Positions 23,006 to 35,254 of a DNA stretch of 41,861 nucleotides are shown here, in pieces. The stretch is from Welwitschia mirabilis (lineage: Eukaryota; Gnetophyta; Gnetopsida; Welwitschiales). The notes beneath the pieces were generated by a model. The model was not told the DNA's origin and made no database searches. It saw only the letters and a program-made list of their open reading frames with translations. Both the position numbers and the translations under genes were made by a program. Every line of letters begins with the position of its first letter. Position 1 is the stretch's first letter. The DNA lies in contig JBOZIK010000001.1 in the NCBI GenBank assembly GCA_051453625.1, forward strand, positions 274,783,098 through 274,824,958, in the 5' to 3' direction.

Positions 23006-23258
23006 CTTTTATAGCATTTATCCTATTAAACGCCTTAAAAGATAATAACTGTTATGGTGTTTATTTGGTTAAGTGTCTTAAAAGACCAAAAAGATTTATA
23101 AACACCTTAAAAAACATTTGATATGGGATTTCAAGGCATTTATTTAAAAAACACCTTAAAAGATTATACTTTTTTTGTTCAAGGTGTTTATTAAAATGTA
23201 TGCCTTAAAATGCCCTATAATTAAGACGTTTATTTAAATAGATGCCTTAAAAGCCTCT
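23006..23258. repeat. Degenerate tandem array of palindromic units
   Basis: About six units of 35-50 bp. Each combines a GCATTTAT/GTGTTTATT-type arm with its approximate complement (A)AACRCCTTAAAAGA. An idealised unit would be self-complementary around AAGGCGTTTATTTAAA. CCTTAAAA recurs at 23033, 23105, 23152, 23202 and 23244. The array stops a few bases before repeat copy B. Similar GCGTTT/AACGCC arrays occur in non-coding parts of some plant DNA transposons, but I see no terminal inverted repeat to prove that here. Confidence 0.6.
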
Positions 23259-24837
23259 ATCATTACTAAAAAGACATATTCCTCATTCCATATCATTAAT
23301 GCTCACTCTTCCTCTTTAATCCTCATGTTTATAATTTAGAATAATAATACATTTGACATGTTTAGGTTTTTATTTTTATGTACTTAAGGAGGTAAGGGGG
23401 AATATTATAAACCTTCCCCTCCCTACTATTATTAATGCATATTAAGATATGTAAATGATATTCATGTTAAGGGATGGAATAACAAAACCATAGAATACAT
23501 TAATAATAATAAGATCACAGGTGTATAAAAAGCTCATAAACTTGATTGGAATTATAGAGAACAAGTGGAAACTTCGAGAGCACAAAAGTAGAAGAGTTTA
23601 AAAGAAGAAAATAAGTTATTGTTAACTCTAGAAAAATCCTTAAGATTAAGACATACTTCCTCTAAGATACACCACCTAGATAGAAAATAATTTTCTAGAA
23701 GCTTTAGAGGAGAATGCATAAAAATCATAAGGAGGTCATGTAGAGATCTGATGAGCTTTGGCAAAGCCTCTTCCATAAAGATCTTAAAGTTACTTATGCA
23801 CGGAGATCCTCTTCTATTTGGTATTCTTTCTAACTTTTTCTCTTTTTCTTTTTCTTGTAACTTCTATTTTCTCTTACTTTTATGATGTATGTAATGTTTT
23901 TATATCAAGTAATAGTTAATTATGTGTTTTATCCCTTAAGTATATAACCTTTTGTAATATTTTAAAACATTATAACTTGGTTTAGACATTAGAAATAATG
24001 TATATATTGGTTTGTGAAGATGAGCACCATTTTTTTTAAAAATCCATTTAAGAACATACAAATTACAAATTTCCATTACTTAGAAAATTTTGAAAAGTAA
24101 AAAATTAGCTCAGGGAATGAAATCTTAATCATGAATTTGTGTATTAACCTTCTAATTTGTATGATTCAGGTTGAGTTTGCTAATATATGCCTATCAGTAA
24201 GAGATTCTTATCTTAGTAGTAAGCATAAATTCAATTGTTAATATGGTACATGAACAAGGTACATGAAATTCCTAGATTTTGAGATAGCCTTTATAACACT
24301 TGATTCTAGAAATTTGCTAAGAAACTAGTGAATAACTAGTTAAGCAATGTTTTCACACTTAAAATTTTACATTTTCAACTTTTAAATTATAGTAAACTAA
24401 TAGGAACTAACCCTATCATTATGTGTAGGGGTAGGCAACCACTATATGATGGGTTTGAAACTGACGATGTATGTGAAAACAATATGTGATCATGCATGAT
24501 GTTAATGTTCCTCTTGATCAAAATTCCAACATGTGGAATCACAACAGGACTTACACAATGGGTTAACCAACTGACGTCCTTGTCTTATGTACCACCACTT
24601 TCTCCCTAAACCATAGTATAGATTGCTAATATGGGAATAGTACCATTTGTAACTGACAAGTAATGGAAGAAATGAGAAATCCATCACATGGTGTAAAAAA
24701 CATGTTGAGGAAGAACCCCTTACCCCACGCACATACGACCAGAGCAGATTGAAGAACAAGTTCATGTTCTTGCTACCAAACCAACAATGCCCCCTTTCAA
24801 GGTTATATGTATCACATGTGAATTTAATTTATTTCTA

Positions 24838-26097
24838 ATCATATTTATTTATTAACTATACAAATTATTATTAAAAATAATTAATTTTTGATATTTTATC
24901 TAGGGGACAATGGAAGCTACCCAGACTTCATTAGAGCCAAACTAGCCTAGGATATTGGCTTTGTAACCCAAATATTTAGTGCCATTAACATCATGGAGCA
25001 AAGTGGGTTTCGTAAAGAAGGACAAGCGAATTAGATGTTAAGATGATAGATTGGTGATATAGAATTATGATAAATAAGTCTAGAAAGACTAAGAACTATA
25101 TATCTATGTCCTACTACCTAAGGAAATTTATCATGTCCTATTTGTTAATAACAAAAATGTATGAATGAATATCCTCAATCCTAAGGAGAACTATAAAAAA
25201 CCACCCTACCTTAACCAGTAATCATCATTCATCCTTTATCTTTCATTGTTTATTGATATTTGAACTTGAAGTTTACCTTCATTAGAATGCTATTCATCAT
25301 CATCCATAAAAACTATACTATTTTATATCTAGAATTACAATGGCTATGATGAGGGCTTGTCTTATCATAAGGCTTTAAGCATTTATTCTCTTTCCTTGGA
25401 TATGAGGATATGATTATTCCATATGATATCTATAATTTCTTACCTTATAATTAATCTATGATTTAGTAATCTCTATAATGATTACATCATTAGTAAATGT
25501 ACTTTCACTTATGATTATATTTGCATTACTTTTACATCTTTGATTTAATTCAAATTACTGGTTATGTAATAGTTTTAAATGTTTCTTTGTAATCATTTTA
25601 CAAAATTACTACTTCAATGATTTCTAAGGTTTAGATGATTAATATAATAGTGGATGATATTTTTCATGTTATCTTAGTATTTTCCTGCATTTTTGTAAGA
25701 GATAATAATTTCATTACTTGTACTTTAATTACATTTAGAATTTATAATAGAATAGGAAACTAGGTTATACTTAGTGAATTATCTCTTACTGCGCTAAAGC
25801 TTGCATGGTAGATTACCTTATGAATAGTCATTGCTGATTCCTAAGAGGATGTCGTAGATCAATTAAATACTTTTCTACCTTTCTTTTAGGCCCTTTTTAT
25901 ACTTGAATCTACTTTAGAACCTTTACTAGTTCTTGTCAAATTTAAAATACCTTTGTAGTCCTTATGAGATAACAACAATGAGGGTTACCTATAATAAAAT
26001 TGCTAGTTTCTTATTTAAAATTGCTACCTATACCTTCAACCCTAGGGCTCATCTTCCATAAACCACAATCTACTATAGATGTGCTAGTGTAGCTTTA
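24838..26097 (+). repeat. LTR-like unit U1 in copy B
   Basis: Begins near TTTATTTATTAACT and contains a TATA box (CTATAAAAAACC, 25190-25201). It continues through TTCATCATC-rich sequence and an ATGGCTATGATGAGGG landmark and ends before the next TTTATTTATTAACT. Its left third is homologous to 26098-26480. Its right two thirds are homologous to 27960-28860, for example ATGGATATAAGGAGGGCTT near 28103. In copy A the corresponding unit is about 18850-20105. Confidence 0.65.
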
Positions 26098-26480
26098 ATT
26101 GTATTTTATTTATTAACTTCTAAAATTGTTATTAAAAATAATTGACTCTTAGTATTCTATTTAAAAGTTATCATAAGCTATCCAAATTTATTGAAGCCAA
26201 TACAGTAAAAGAAACTAGCTCCATCATTAAATCTACTAGTGTTATCAGTGTTATAAACACAAGCAAGTCCTATTAAGGATGAAAGACTAAGCAAAGAATA
26301 AATCAACATATTAAACTTATAGCCTAATGACAAGCTAATTTATGAAGATTAATGGCTACATATCATATGTCATCACTTAAAAAAATCGATTGCTACCCAT
26401 CTATTAATAGCAAGGACATACCAATATACATATATAACTTTAAGGAGATTTATATAAGCAAGGCATACCTTAAGAAAAAT
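26098..26480 (+). repeat. LTR-like unit U2, left part
   Basis: Repeats the first 380 bp of U1 in diverged form. It shares TTTATTTATTAACT, TTATTAAAAATAATT, AAGCTA-CCA-A-TT-ATT and, at the end, CTTTAAGGAG followed by a TATA-like TTATATAAGC. Unlike U1 it is then followed by about 1.5 kb of different sequence. Confidence 0.55.
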
Positions 26481-27959
26481 TCATTGTTGCAAAGTTAATT
26501 AGCCATATTTAATATCACTATTGGGGTATGCTTCAAGTTAATTTGATAGGTTTTTAGTGGAATAATAGCAAAATCTAATTAGAGGTCATAGATAATAAAA
26601 AAGACGTAGCTTTTCAACGTTTCTAATCCTTTTTAGATGATTTACTAAGCATGATCCATTCAGGATCCCATTAGTAGATCTCTATCAGATAACTAATGAA
26701 ATGATGATAAAGTTCAATAGCATAATCAGATCTCAAGCCAATACCTTTGCACTATTTATGGAAGTTTACATGATCATTGGGAATGCCTTAGAGATGTTAT
26801 AGATGTATTAGAGCTGTAAACCCACTTTGATGATCAAAGGAAGGTTTTTCAAGGGTCAAATAGGTGATTTTGAAGTATTGTGCATTCCTTAATGATCCTA
26901 ATGAAGATAGGAAACAAGCACATTCTAATAAGATTCATAAAGAATGAGATTGCAGGATGTTAGTAGATAGCCACATATGGATAGTCATCATCCTATCTCT
27001 TCTAGACGAAGGAAAGAGACCATGGTTTGTAATCGACAGAAAAATATTACATGTATTACTAAAGTTATATTATAACCTTTTTTCTACCATTCATCTATCA
27101 GCCACCTACAACTTGCCTATCAGCCACATATCACCCATCTACTAGGTATCCAAACTAATAAATCCCCTCCCCTTAGAAATCCCTTTCTACATTATTCTTT
27201 GCATTGAAGTAGCTTGTAACATTGAAGAATTTTGGACAAGGGTCCATTTGCTTATGAAATAGGTTCTTCTTAATGTTAGGTTGTGTTTCCTTCATTGAGG
27301 GACTACTATTTGTAATTAGATGTATTTGAAGTGCAAGTGGTAATAAAATCAAGTGTTCTTATTTCTCAAACTATTTTTCTTTATCTTTCTTATTTTTTAT
27401 GTTAATCTCAATTTAATGCTATTCTAAATTGAATCTAACTTTACTATAAGACATAAGGACTAACTTAGGTAATAATAAGTTAGTAAATTGATTAATTGGT
27501 TGCATTTATGACATTCTATTTCCATTCTATTGCACGTTTACTTCTATTGCATTTCATTCTATCTCATCATTTGCATTGTTGGTTTTTTCTTTTAGTTATT
27601 GAAAATACTAAAAACAATGATGTGCCTTTGTCTACTAATGGCTTTTGCTATTGTAACCTTTCTAATCAAAACTTACTTAGACCATTTCTAGATTTATTAA
27701 ACACATCTAGAATTGGATGAAAGTTGTGTACGAGTTTTGTTGGGCTCACTGTTGACATTCAACGTAAGATCGATGAAGGAACAATAACACAGTTTGTTTG
27801 GAATCAAATACAAATTTCTTCATGGCTTATGGACTTTTTTAAAAATGAAAATAATCACATGGTTTCATTACTTCATCAGTCTACAACATGTAACTTGTAC
27901 CCTCTACTAGCATCTATCATGTGCTAAGATTACATGTTTAATTAATAAGTGAAGGGATA
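26481..27959 (+). other. Sequence between the two parts of the second LTR-like unit
   Basis: Present in both copies, so an old part of the element (the corresponding region in the other copy spans the A/C junction). It contains a 22-bp tandem repeat and a conserved stretch around TTTTGGACAAGGGTCCATTT. Short open frames at 26957-27145, 27496-27720 and 27724-27927 have no recognisable motifs. All three are broken by stops in copy C. Confidence 0.4.
27084..27146 (+). repeat. 22-bp tandem repeat, three units, copy B
   Basis: Units of the type CCACCTACNACTTACCTATCRG at 27084-27101 (partial), 27102-27123 and 27124-27146. They match those at 30334-30400 in copy C. Confidence 0.7.
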
Positions 27960-28860
27960 TTTAATTGATGAATACTTGAAAGACAAACAAGCATTCATGC
28001 TTCACTTTTGATTTCATTCTTCATCTAGATTGGAGTTTGCCATCACTAGAGCTTAACTCTTTGTCCATTCATTAGATTCCTTCTATTCTAAATTTAAGAT
28101 TTTTATGGATATAAGGAGGGCTTACCTCATAAGCCTTTTGTCTCCCTTCCTCAATATAAGGGAATGGTTGATTTATAAGACATCTTTCTTACTAAGCCTT
28201 AATTTATGCTGATTTTGTAATATTTGTAGCATTTGCATCACTGATGAATGCACTTTGATGTATGAGTGGATTTTCTATGTTCTTCCATCACTAATTCAAT
28301 TTATTACTAATTATGTGACAGTTCATTTTGAGTATTCTTTCATATTTCTTATTTAGATTTGTTTCTTTAATGCTTTGTTAGGATTAGGTGATTAATATGT
28401 TAGTTTATAATATCTTTCATGTTATATTAACATTTTTAACATTTCATTATTTTCAACATTTCATTTTAATAAATAACATGTCTAATACATATACTTTCCT
28501 TATGTTCCAAATTTATCATAAATAATTTATTGCTTATCTATGAATTCGAGTTGTATGTAGTATAGTAACTTTTACTTGGACAGTGTTTGCGTGATAGATT
28601 TTTGTATGAATAGTCATTTCTAATTCTCAAGTGGAGACATCTATTATATTTAATTTACTTTTCAAAATCCTTTCTACTTAAGTCCATAGACAAAACAGTT
28701 ATTCAAACCTTATGAGATTTGAAATACCTTTGCAATTCCTAAGAGATAATGATAATTAAGGTTAATTATACTGTAATCATATGTCCTAGATTTTTTAATT
28801 TAAAACTATTACCATACCTTAATAGCCAAGCAACATCATTCAAAGATCACAAAGTGCAAT
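27960..28860 (+). repeat. LTR-like unit U3 (right part of the second unit)
   Basis: Diverged repeat of 25160-26065. Shared landmarks in order are ATGG-TAT-A-GAGGGCTT, a CTT-ATATRAGG stretch, GCATTTGCATCA-T-ATGAATGCACTTT and ACCTTTG-A-TCCT-A-GAGATAA. The last is a TTTAAAA-T-TTACC-TACCTT stretch. With U2 it makes up a second copy of U1 interrupted by 26481-27959. The counterpart in copy C is about 31190-32090. Confidence 0.65.
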
Positions 28861-29944
28861 AGAAATCAAGGCATAACAAGGTCTTAGCTGAAAATAATTT
28901 ATGTCAAAATTTCATGGATAAACGAGTAAATTCATAAAGTAAAAAGAAAATAAAGATTAATAATTGAAATACATTAAAATATACATTTAACAAATTATTT
29001 TTAATAATTACCATCCTAGTGATATCTCCTTCATGTTTACCCTTTACTCATAAGTGATTCCTCCCCACCCCCTCATGTCTCATTTATGCCTATGTTAAAA
29101 TTCACGTCGTTTTGATATTGTTTTGCTTAAACTACTTAAGTAATTAATAATATACATGAACGCTTCTTTGATTAAAAACTGACTACATATATTATAGAAT
29201 TTTCATTTATTCAATAGTGAGCTTATTCCTTTTATTATCATAGACTATTTATAAATTTTAATGATTTAGCTATTCTAGTAGAATTAATTACAAGATCCTA
29301 CTCATATATAATGTTGAGATGTTTTCCATTGACTAACATTGGTTATAAGCAGTTTTGTGCATAACGCTTAATATTTCTACTGATAATATACCTTCATCAA
29401 CCATCCAAAACTATATGTACTAAAAGCTTCTCAAATGTTTATAAAAAATCTATTACATGAAGCTCGTTTGCACATATTTATAAAGACATGAGGTAAACCA
29501 TTATTTGAATACAATTACATAATAATGAAATTGATAGACTTATAAATGTACAGGTAAGTAATTAACAAGTGTAATAGGCCTCACGTGCCACATTTTTGTA
29601 CTTTTTTAAATCAGTTACTAGTTTAACAACTTTCTATGATGTAAGAGATGCATATCAAGTGTCCATCCTTTTTAATTCTTGTACCTATTTCAATCAAGAT
29701 TCCCAAGCGCACACATACTTGTTAAATTATACATCTATTCAAATCTATTTAAGATAGATATAAATGCATTAACATAGATTTATACCATATATTTGTGATA
29801 AATGACATAATTTCATCATATTCTATGTAATAAGAAATAAATAGTAAAATTTTTGACATAATTACCAAATACACAACCTCTATGGGATCAATGTACTATT
29901 CTCATAACTTTAGAAAGTAAGCTTAGTACACTTGAAGATGAGAA

Positions 29945-30044
29945 NNNNNNNNNNNNNNNNNNNNNNNNNNNNNNNNNNNNNNNNNNNNNNNNNNNNNNNN
30001 NNNNNNNNNNNNNNNNNNNNNNNNNNNNNNNNNNNNNNNNNNNN
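29945..30044. other. Assembly gap, 100 N (placeholder join)
   Basis: Exactly 100 N. With the gap at 20845-20944 it bounds a block of exactly 9,000 bp. Confidence 0.95.
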
Positions 30045-33000
30045 AGAGATGTTATAAATGCATTAAAGCTATAAACCTAATCGGATGCTCAAATGAGGGT
30101 TTTTCAAGAGTCAAATAGATGATTTTGGAGTATCGTCCCTTCCTCAGTGATCCTGATAAAGATAGGAAACAAGCACATTCTAATAAGATTCATAGAGAAT
30201 AAGATTGCAGGGTGTTAGTAGATAGCCACATAAGAAAGTCATCATTCTATCTCTTCTAGATGAAGGAAGGAGACCATGGTTTGTAACCAATAAATAAATA
30301 TTACATCTTTTAATAAAGTTATATTATAATGTCCCACCTACCACTCACCTATTGGCCACCTACTACTTACCTATCGGCCACATATCACCCACCTACTAGG
30401 TTCAAATCAATAAATCCCCTTATAGTAATCCCTTTCTACATTATTCTTTGCATTAAAGTAGCTTGTAATATTAAAGAATTTTGGACAAGGGTCCATTTTC
30501 TTATGAAATAGGTTCTTCTTAATGTTGGGTTGGGTTTCCTTCATTGAGGGACTACTATTTGTAATTAGATGTATTTGAAGTGCAAGTGGTAATAAAATCA
30601 AGTATGCTTTTTATCAAATTATTTTTTTTATCTTCCTTATGTTTTATGTTAATATCAATTTAATGTTATTATAAATTGAATCTGAGTTTACTATAAAGCA
30701 TAAGACTAACTTGGGTAACAAGAAGTTAGTAAATTAGTTAATTGGTTGCATTTATAACATTTCATTTGCATTCTATTACATGTTTGCTTCCTTTTGCATT
30801 TCATTCTATCTCATTATTTGCATTACTGATTTTTTCTTTTAGTTATTGAAAATACTAAAAACAATGATGTGCCTTTATCTACTAATGGATTTTACTATTG
30901 TAATCTTTTTAACCAAAACTTACTTTACTTAGACTATTTCTAGATTTATTAAACACATCTAGAATTTGATGAAAGTTGTATACGGGTTTTGTTGGGCTCA
31001 CTACTGACATTTAATATAAGATCAATGAAGGAACAATAATGTAGTTTGTTTGGAATCAAATACGAATTCCTACATGGCTTAGAACTTTTTTAATAATGAA
31101 AATAATTACATGGTTTCATTACTTCATCAGTTTACAACATTTAACTTGTACCCTATACTAGCATCCATCATGTGCTAAGATCACATGTTTAATTAATAAG
31201 TGAAGGGATATTTCATTGATGAATACTTGAAAGACAAACAAGCATCCATACTTCACATTTGATTTCATTCTTCATCTAGATTGGATTTTGCCATCACTAT
31301 AGCATAATTCTTCATCAATTCATTAGAACCCTTCTATTCTAAATTTAACATTTTTATGGATATGATGAGCACTTATCTCATAAGCCTTTTGTCTCCCTCC
31401 CTTGATATAAGGGAATGGTTGATTTATAAGGAATCTTTCTTACTAGGCCTTAATTTATGCTGATTTTGTAATCTTTGTAGCATTTGCATCATTGATGAAT
31501 GCACTTTGATGTATAAGCGGATTTTTTGTGTTCTTCCATCACTAATTCAATTACTATTACTAATTATTTGATAGTTCATTTTGAATAATCTCTTATAGTT
31601 CTTTCTTAGATTTGTTTCTTTCATTGTTTGTTAGGATTTACGTGAGTAATATGTTATTTTATGATATCTTTCATGTTAACTTACTGTTTCTAACATTTCA
31701 TTATTTTCAACATTTTGTTATAACACATAACATGTCTAATACCTATACTTTCCTTACATCCCACATTTATCATGAATAATTTATGGCTTATCTATGAATT
31801 CAAAGTGTATGTAGTATAGTAACTTTTACTTGGATAGTGTTTCCATGATAGATTATCATATGAGTATTCATTTCTAATTCTCAAGTGGAGACATCTATTA
31901 TATTTAATTTACTTTTCTCCTTTCTACTTAAATCCATAGGTAAAACAGTTATTCAAATTTTGTTCCTTTGCAATCTCTAAGAGACAATAATAATTAGGAT
32001 TAACTATACTATAAAAATATGTTCTAAAGTTTTTATTTAAAACTATTACCATACCTTGGTAGCTAAGCCACATCATTCAAAGATCACAAAGTGTAATAGA
32101 AGTCAAGGCATAATGAGGTCTTAGCTAAAAATAATTTATGTTAGAAATTCATAAATAAATGAGTAAATTCATAAGGTAAAAATAAAATAAAGATTAATAA
32201 TTAAAATACATTAAAATATACATTTAACAAATTATTTTTAATAATTACCATCTTAGTGATATCTCCTTCATTTTTCCCCTTTATTCACAAGTGATTTTTC
32301 CCTCTATGTCTCATTTATGCCTATGTTAAAAGTCATGTCCTATTGATAATGTTTTGCTTACACTACTTTTGTTAAGTAATTAATAATATACATGAACTCT
32401 TCTGTGATTAAGAATTAAGTACATCTATTATAGAACTTCCATTTATTCAATAGTAAGCTTAGTCCTTTTATTATCATAGACTATAATTAATTACAAGATC
32501 CTACTCACATATAATGTTGAGATGTTTTTCATTGACTAACATTAGTTATAAGCAATCTTGTACATAATGCTTAATATTTCTACTAATAATATACCTTCAT
32601 CAACAACCCAAAATGATATGTACTAAAAAGCTTATCAAATGTTTAAAAAATCTATTACATGAAGCTCGTTTGCACACATTTATAAAGACATGAGGTATAC
32701 ATTATTTGAATACAATTGCATAATAATGAAATTCATAAACTTATAAATGTATAAGTAAGTAAGTAACAAGTGTAATAGGCCTCACATGGCACATTGTTGT
32801 GCTTTTTCAAAATCCGTTATCAATTTAACAACTTTCTATGATGTAAGAGATGAGTATCAAGTGTCCATCCTTTTTAATTCTTGTGTATATTTTAATCAAG
32901 ATTCCTAAGCACACACATACTTGTTAAATTATAAATCTATTCATATCTATTTAAAATATATGTAAACACATTAACATAGATTTATATCATATATTTGTGA

Positions 33001-33140
33001 TAAATGACATAATTTCATCATATTCTATGTAATAAGAAATAAAATTTTTGACATGTTCATCAAACACACTACCTCTATAGGATCAATGTGTTATTCTCAT
33101 ATCTCTAGAAAGTAAGGTTAGTACACTTGAAGGTGAGAAT
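30045..33140 (+). repeat. 6.7-kb repeat family, copy C (right half)
   Basis: Aligns with 26797-29944 of copy B throughout. Differences include a deletion of about 33 bp near 32485 relative to 29243-29290. Its first 39 bases equal the last 39 of copy A and differ from copy B at several positions, so A and C belong to the same element copy. Homology can be followed only to where copy B stops (about 33140), so the true right end may lie further on. Open frames at 30329-30511 (+) and 30407-30601 (-) are not recognised. Confidence 0.8.
30334..30400 (+). repeat. 22-bp tandem repeat, three units, copy C
   Basis: Units 30334-30355, 30356-30377 and 30378-30400, each beginning CCACCTACYA or CCACATATCA and ending TNGG. 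This copy is better preserved than the one in B. Confidence 0.8.
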
Positions 33141-34920
33141 TGAAATTGTGTAGTATCCCAAGAAGTGCTTAGTCCTAGAATAAATTTTAATAATTATCCA
33201 TGCATGTAAAAGTACATATAAACTTAAATTAAGCTAAAGATCCCATGAAATCAAGATCTAGGACATATGCTATGTTCTTTAAAATCATCTAGTGTTCTAG
33301 TTTATTTATGAGATCTAATATGTGGGATGAATGTAATGTAATGGATAATACAACTAAAAAAAGTTTTGTATCTAAGAGCTTTTTTTATAAAGTACCTTCA
33401 TCGAGCTAAGTACATACAAATTATTATTCTATAACAATAATGAAGTAAGTACTCAAGTAGATATTAGTATTTAATATGATATTATGGATGGATTTAATAA
33501 TGTGTGATCACACTTTAATAATGTACTACCAATGCTAAAATTTATGTCTTTTTTAATAAAATAAAGATAGATAAATTTAAAGGTAATATTATTAAAGTAT
33601 AGGCCTCCTCTTTAAAAATGAACAAACTAGGGAAACAATATTATAATTTCTGTTTATTAGTATGAAATTAACAAATAAAATTAATAGATAATTTACTATT
33701 TAGTTATACATAATGTTATGATACATCTATTAGATAGTTCTAAAACATAGCAGTCAGCGTAGAGTAAACAATGAAAAGGTATTTATAAAAGCATTATTAA
33801 TTAATTTATTATAATATTAGTTTTTAGCTATCATTTTAAAAACTGAGTTATTTTTAAAAATTAATGTGGGACTCAATTGTGTATTTATTTTTGTAATACC
33901 ATTAATTTTAAATTTTTTTATTATTTATTCTTTATGACTTAATTATTTCTTTTCTAATTCTATTACCTTCCTTATGTAGTCACATATAAGACAAGATCTT
34001 CTTCCCCCAATACTCCAAAGAGGTCTTGGAATTCTAGATCATATTAGAATTTTATCCAATTTGCATTTATAGATAGATTTTAAGGCTACATCTTAATTCC
34101 TAACCTCACAAAAGTAAGAACTCTTAATTAACATGTTATTCAAGTCTTCTTCTAACTTAAATAAATAAAATAAAGACATTTTTAAGATGTAAGGACTTCC
34201 ATGTACATAATAACAGTACATATAACACTAATGCACTGTTAAAAACATGGTATACTCAAGGGCTTGAATTAAAAAAGGTAAACTTTCCTACAAAGTTATA
34301 TTTGAACCTCTATGACACAGCCATGCAAGTTTTATTAGGTATGTTAATGGTCATGATTGACACAAATAGGAGAGATCTAGACTCTAGAGTAAAAAGAAAA
34401 GAAACTACAAATGAATAAAATAAGAAAAGTCACCTACTAAGGATACTTAGACTGTAGTATGATTATAAACACTTTCATTCTTATGTAATTAAAAATAACT
34501 TATTAAATCTTATAATTCTACCCTCACCTTGTCCATTGTGGCTTGCACTTCTAATGTTCATCAAATTATTTGGTTAGATTTTTTTTAAACTTTGAAATTT
34601 AATATTATATTTTTTCAACTTTGGAATTTAATTTAAAATTAATTAAAGAAGATATTCAAATATATAAATCATTCCAAGTATAATACACAATGATAATTAT
34701 GTACAATCTTGTTCAAGAATGTCACGTCATGATATTAGATGTTAAATCATTATACATGCTTAAGCTATGTAGGATATTTATCTTTAAGGGTAAACAAATC
34801 AATTAAGGAGTTAAGGTGAATGTTAAACTTGGAAATTTTAGTGGTTGATTACAACCACTATAATTACTGAAATGAATGATTTTAATTATGCAGAGGAGCT
34901 CATAATATGCTAATGAAGTC
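33141..34920. other. Unassigned AT-rich sequence
   Basis: No gene recognised. The left part may still belong to the right end of the 6.7-kb repeat. A 9-bp perfect hairpin (TAGTGGTTG, loop ATTA, CAACCACTA) lies at 34839-34860. Confidence 0.4.
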
Positions 34921-34924
34921 ATGT

Positions 34925-35002
34925 AAAGGTTTGAACCCACAACCTCTTAAATGAAGGACAACCTCCTAAATGAAGGACGATTATTTCACTTGTTGGACTA
35001 CC
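34925..35002 (-). repeat. tRNA-derived SINE head, minus strand
   Basis: On the minus strand a pol III A-box-like TAGTCCAACAAG (34989-35000) is followed by a B box GGTTCAAACC (34928-34937), which fits the GGTTCRANNCC consensus. The two boxes are about 63 bases apart, longer than in a tRNA (about 44). The excess is explained by a 20-bp direct duplication of GTCCTTCATTTARGAGGTT between them. The sequence resembles the + strand copy at 35328-35382. It is a tRNA-related SINE head or tRNA pseudogene and not a functional tRNA. Confidence 0.6.
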
Positions 35003-35254
35003 ACATTATTAATAGATAAATAGTTCAATTAAGAGAATGAAGACCTTACAATTAAGATTTGTTTCTCATATTACAAAAATTAAAACTAAAAATTAGCAAT
35101 TAAAAGCACAAAAAACTTTAGAAATAGAAAAAACTAATAACACTAAAGGATAACATGGGCAAATAGGGTGATAAATCTAAGAGAGTGAAAGGTTCTCTTT
35201 GAGGAGTGCAAATGGATATTCTATGAATGATTTAGGAATCATAACAGCCAATGA

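Larger units (their letters stand above)
23262..29944 (+). repeat. 6.7-kb repeat family, copy B (nearly full length)
   Basis: The left part (23262-26830) aligns with copy A and the right part (26797-29944) with copy C, making B the only continuous copy in the window. Inside it are two diverged versions of an LTR-like unit (24838-26097, and 26098-26480 with 27960-28860), a 22-bp tandem repeat (27084-27146) and several short open frames. I find no RT, integrase, transposase or gag motif, so the element looks non-autonomous or too decayed to read. It stops at the contig end, and the true right end is unseen. Confidence 0.8.

Noticed and set aside
24502-24765. 87-codon minus-strand frame in copy B
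   Set aside because: No recognisable domain in the peptide, and it lies within repeat sequence with no promoter or splice context, so I take it as chance.
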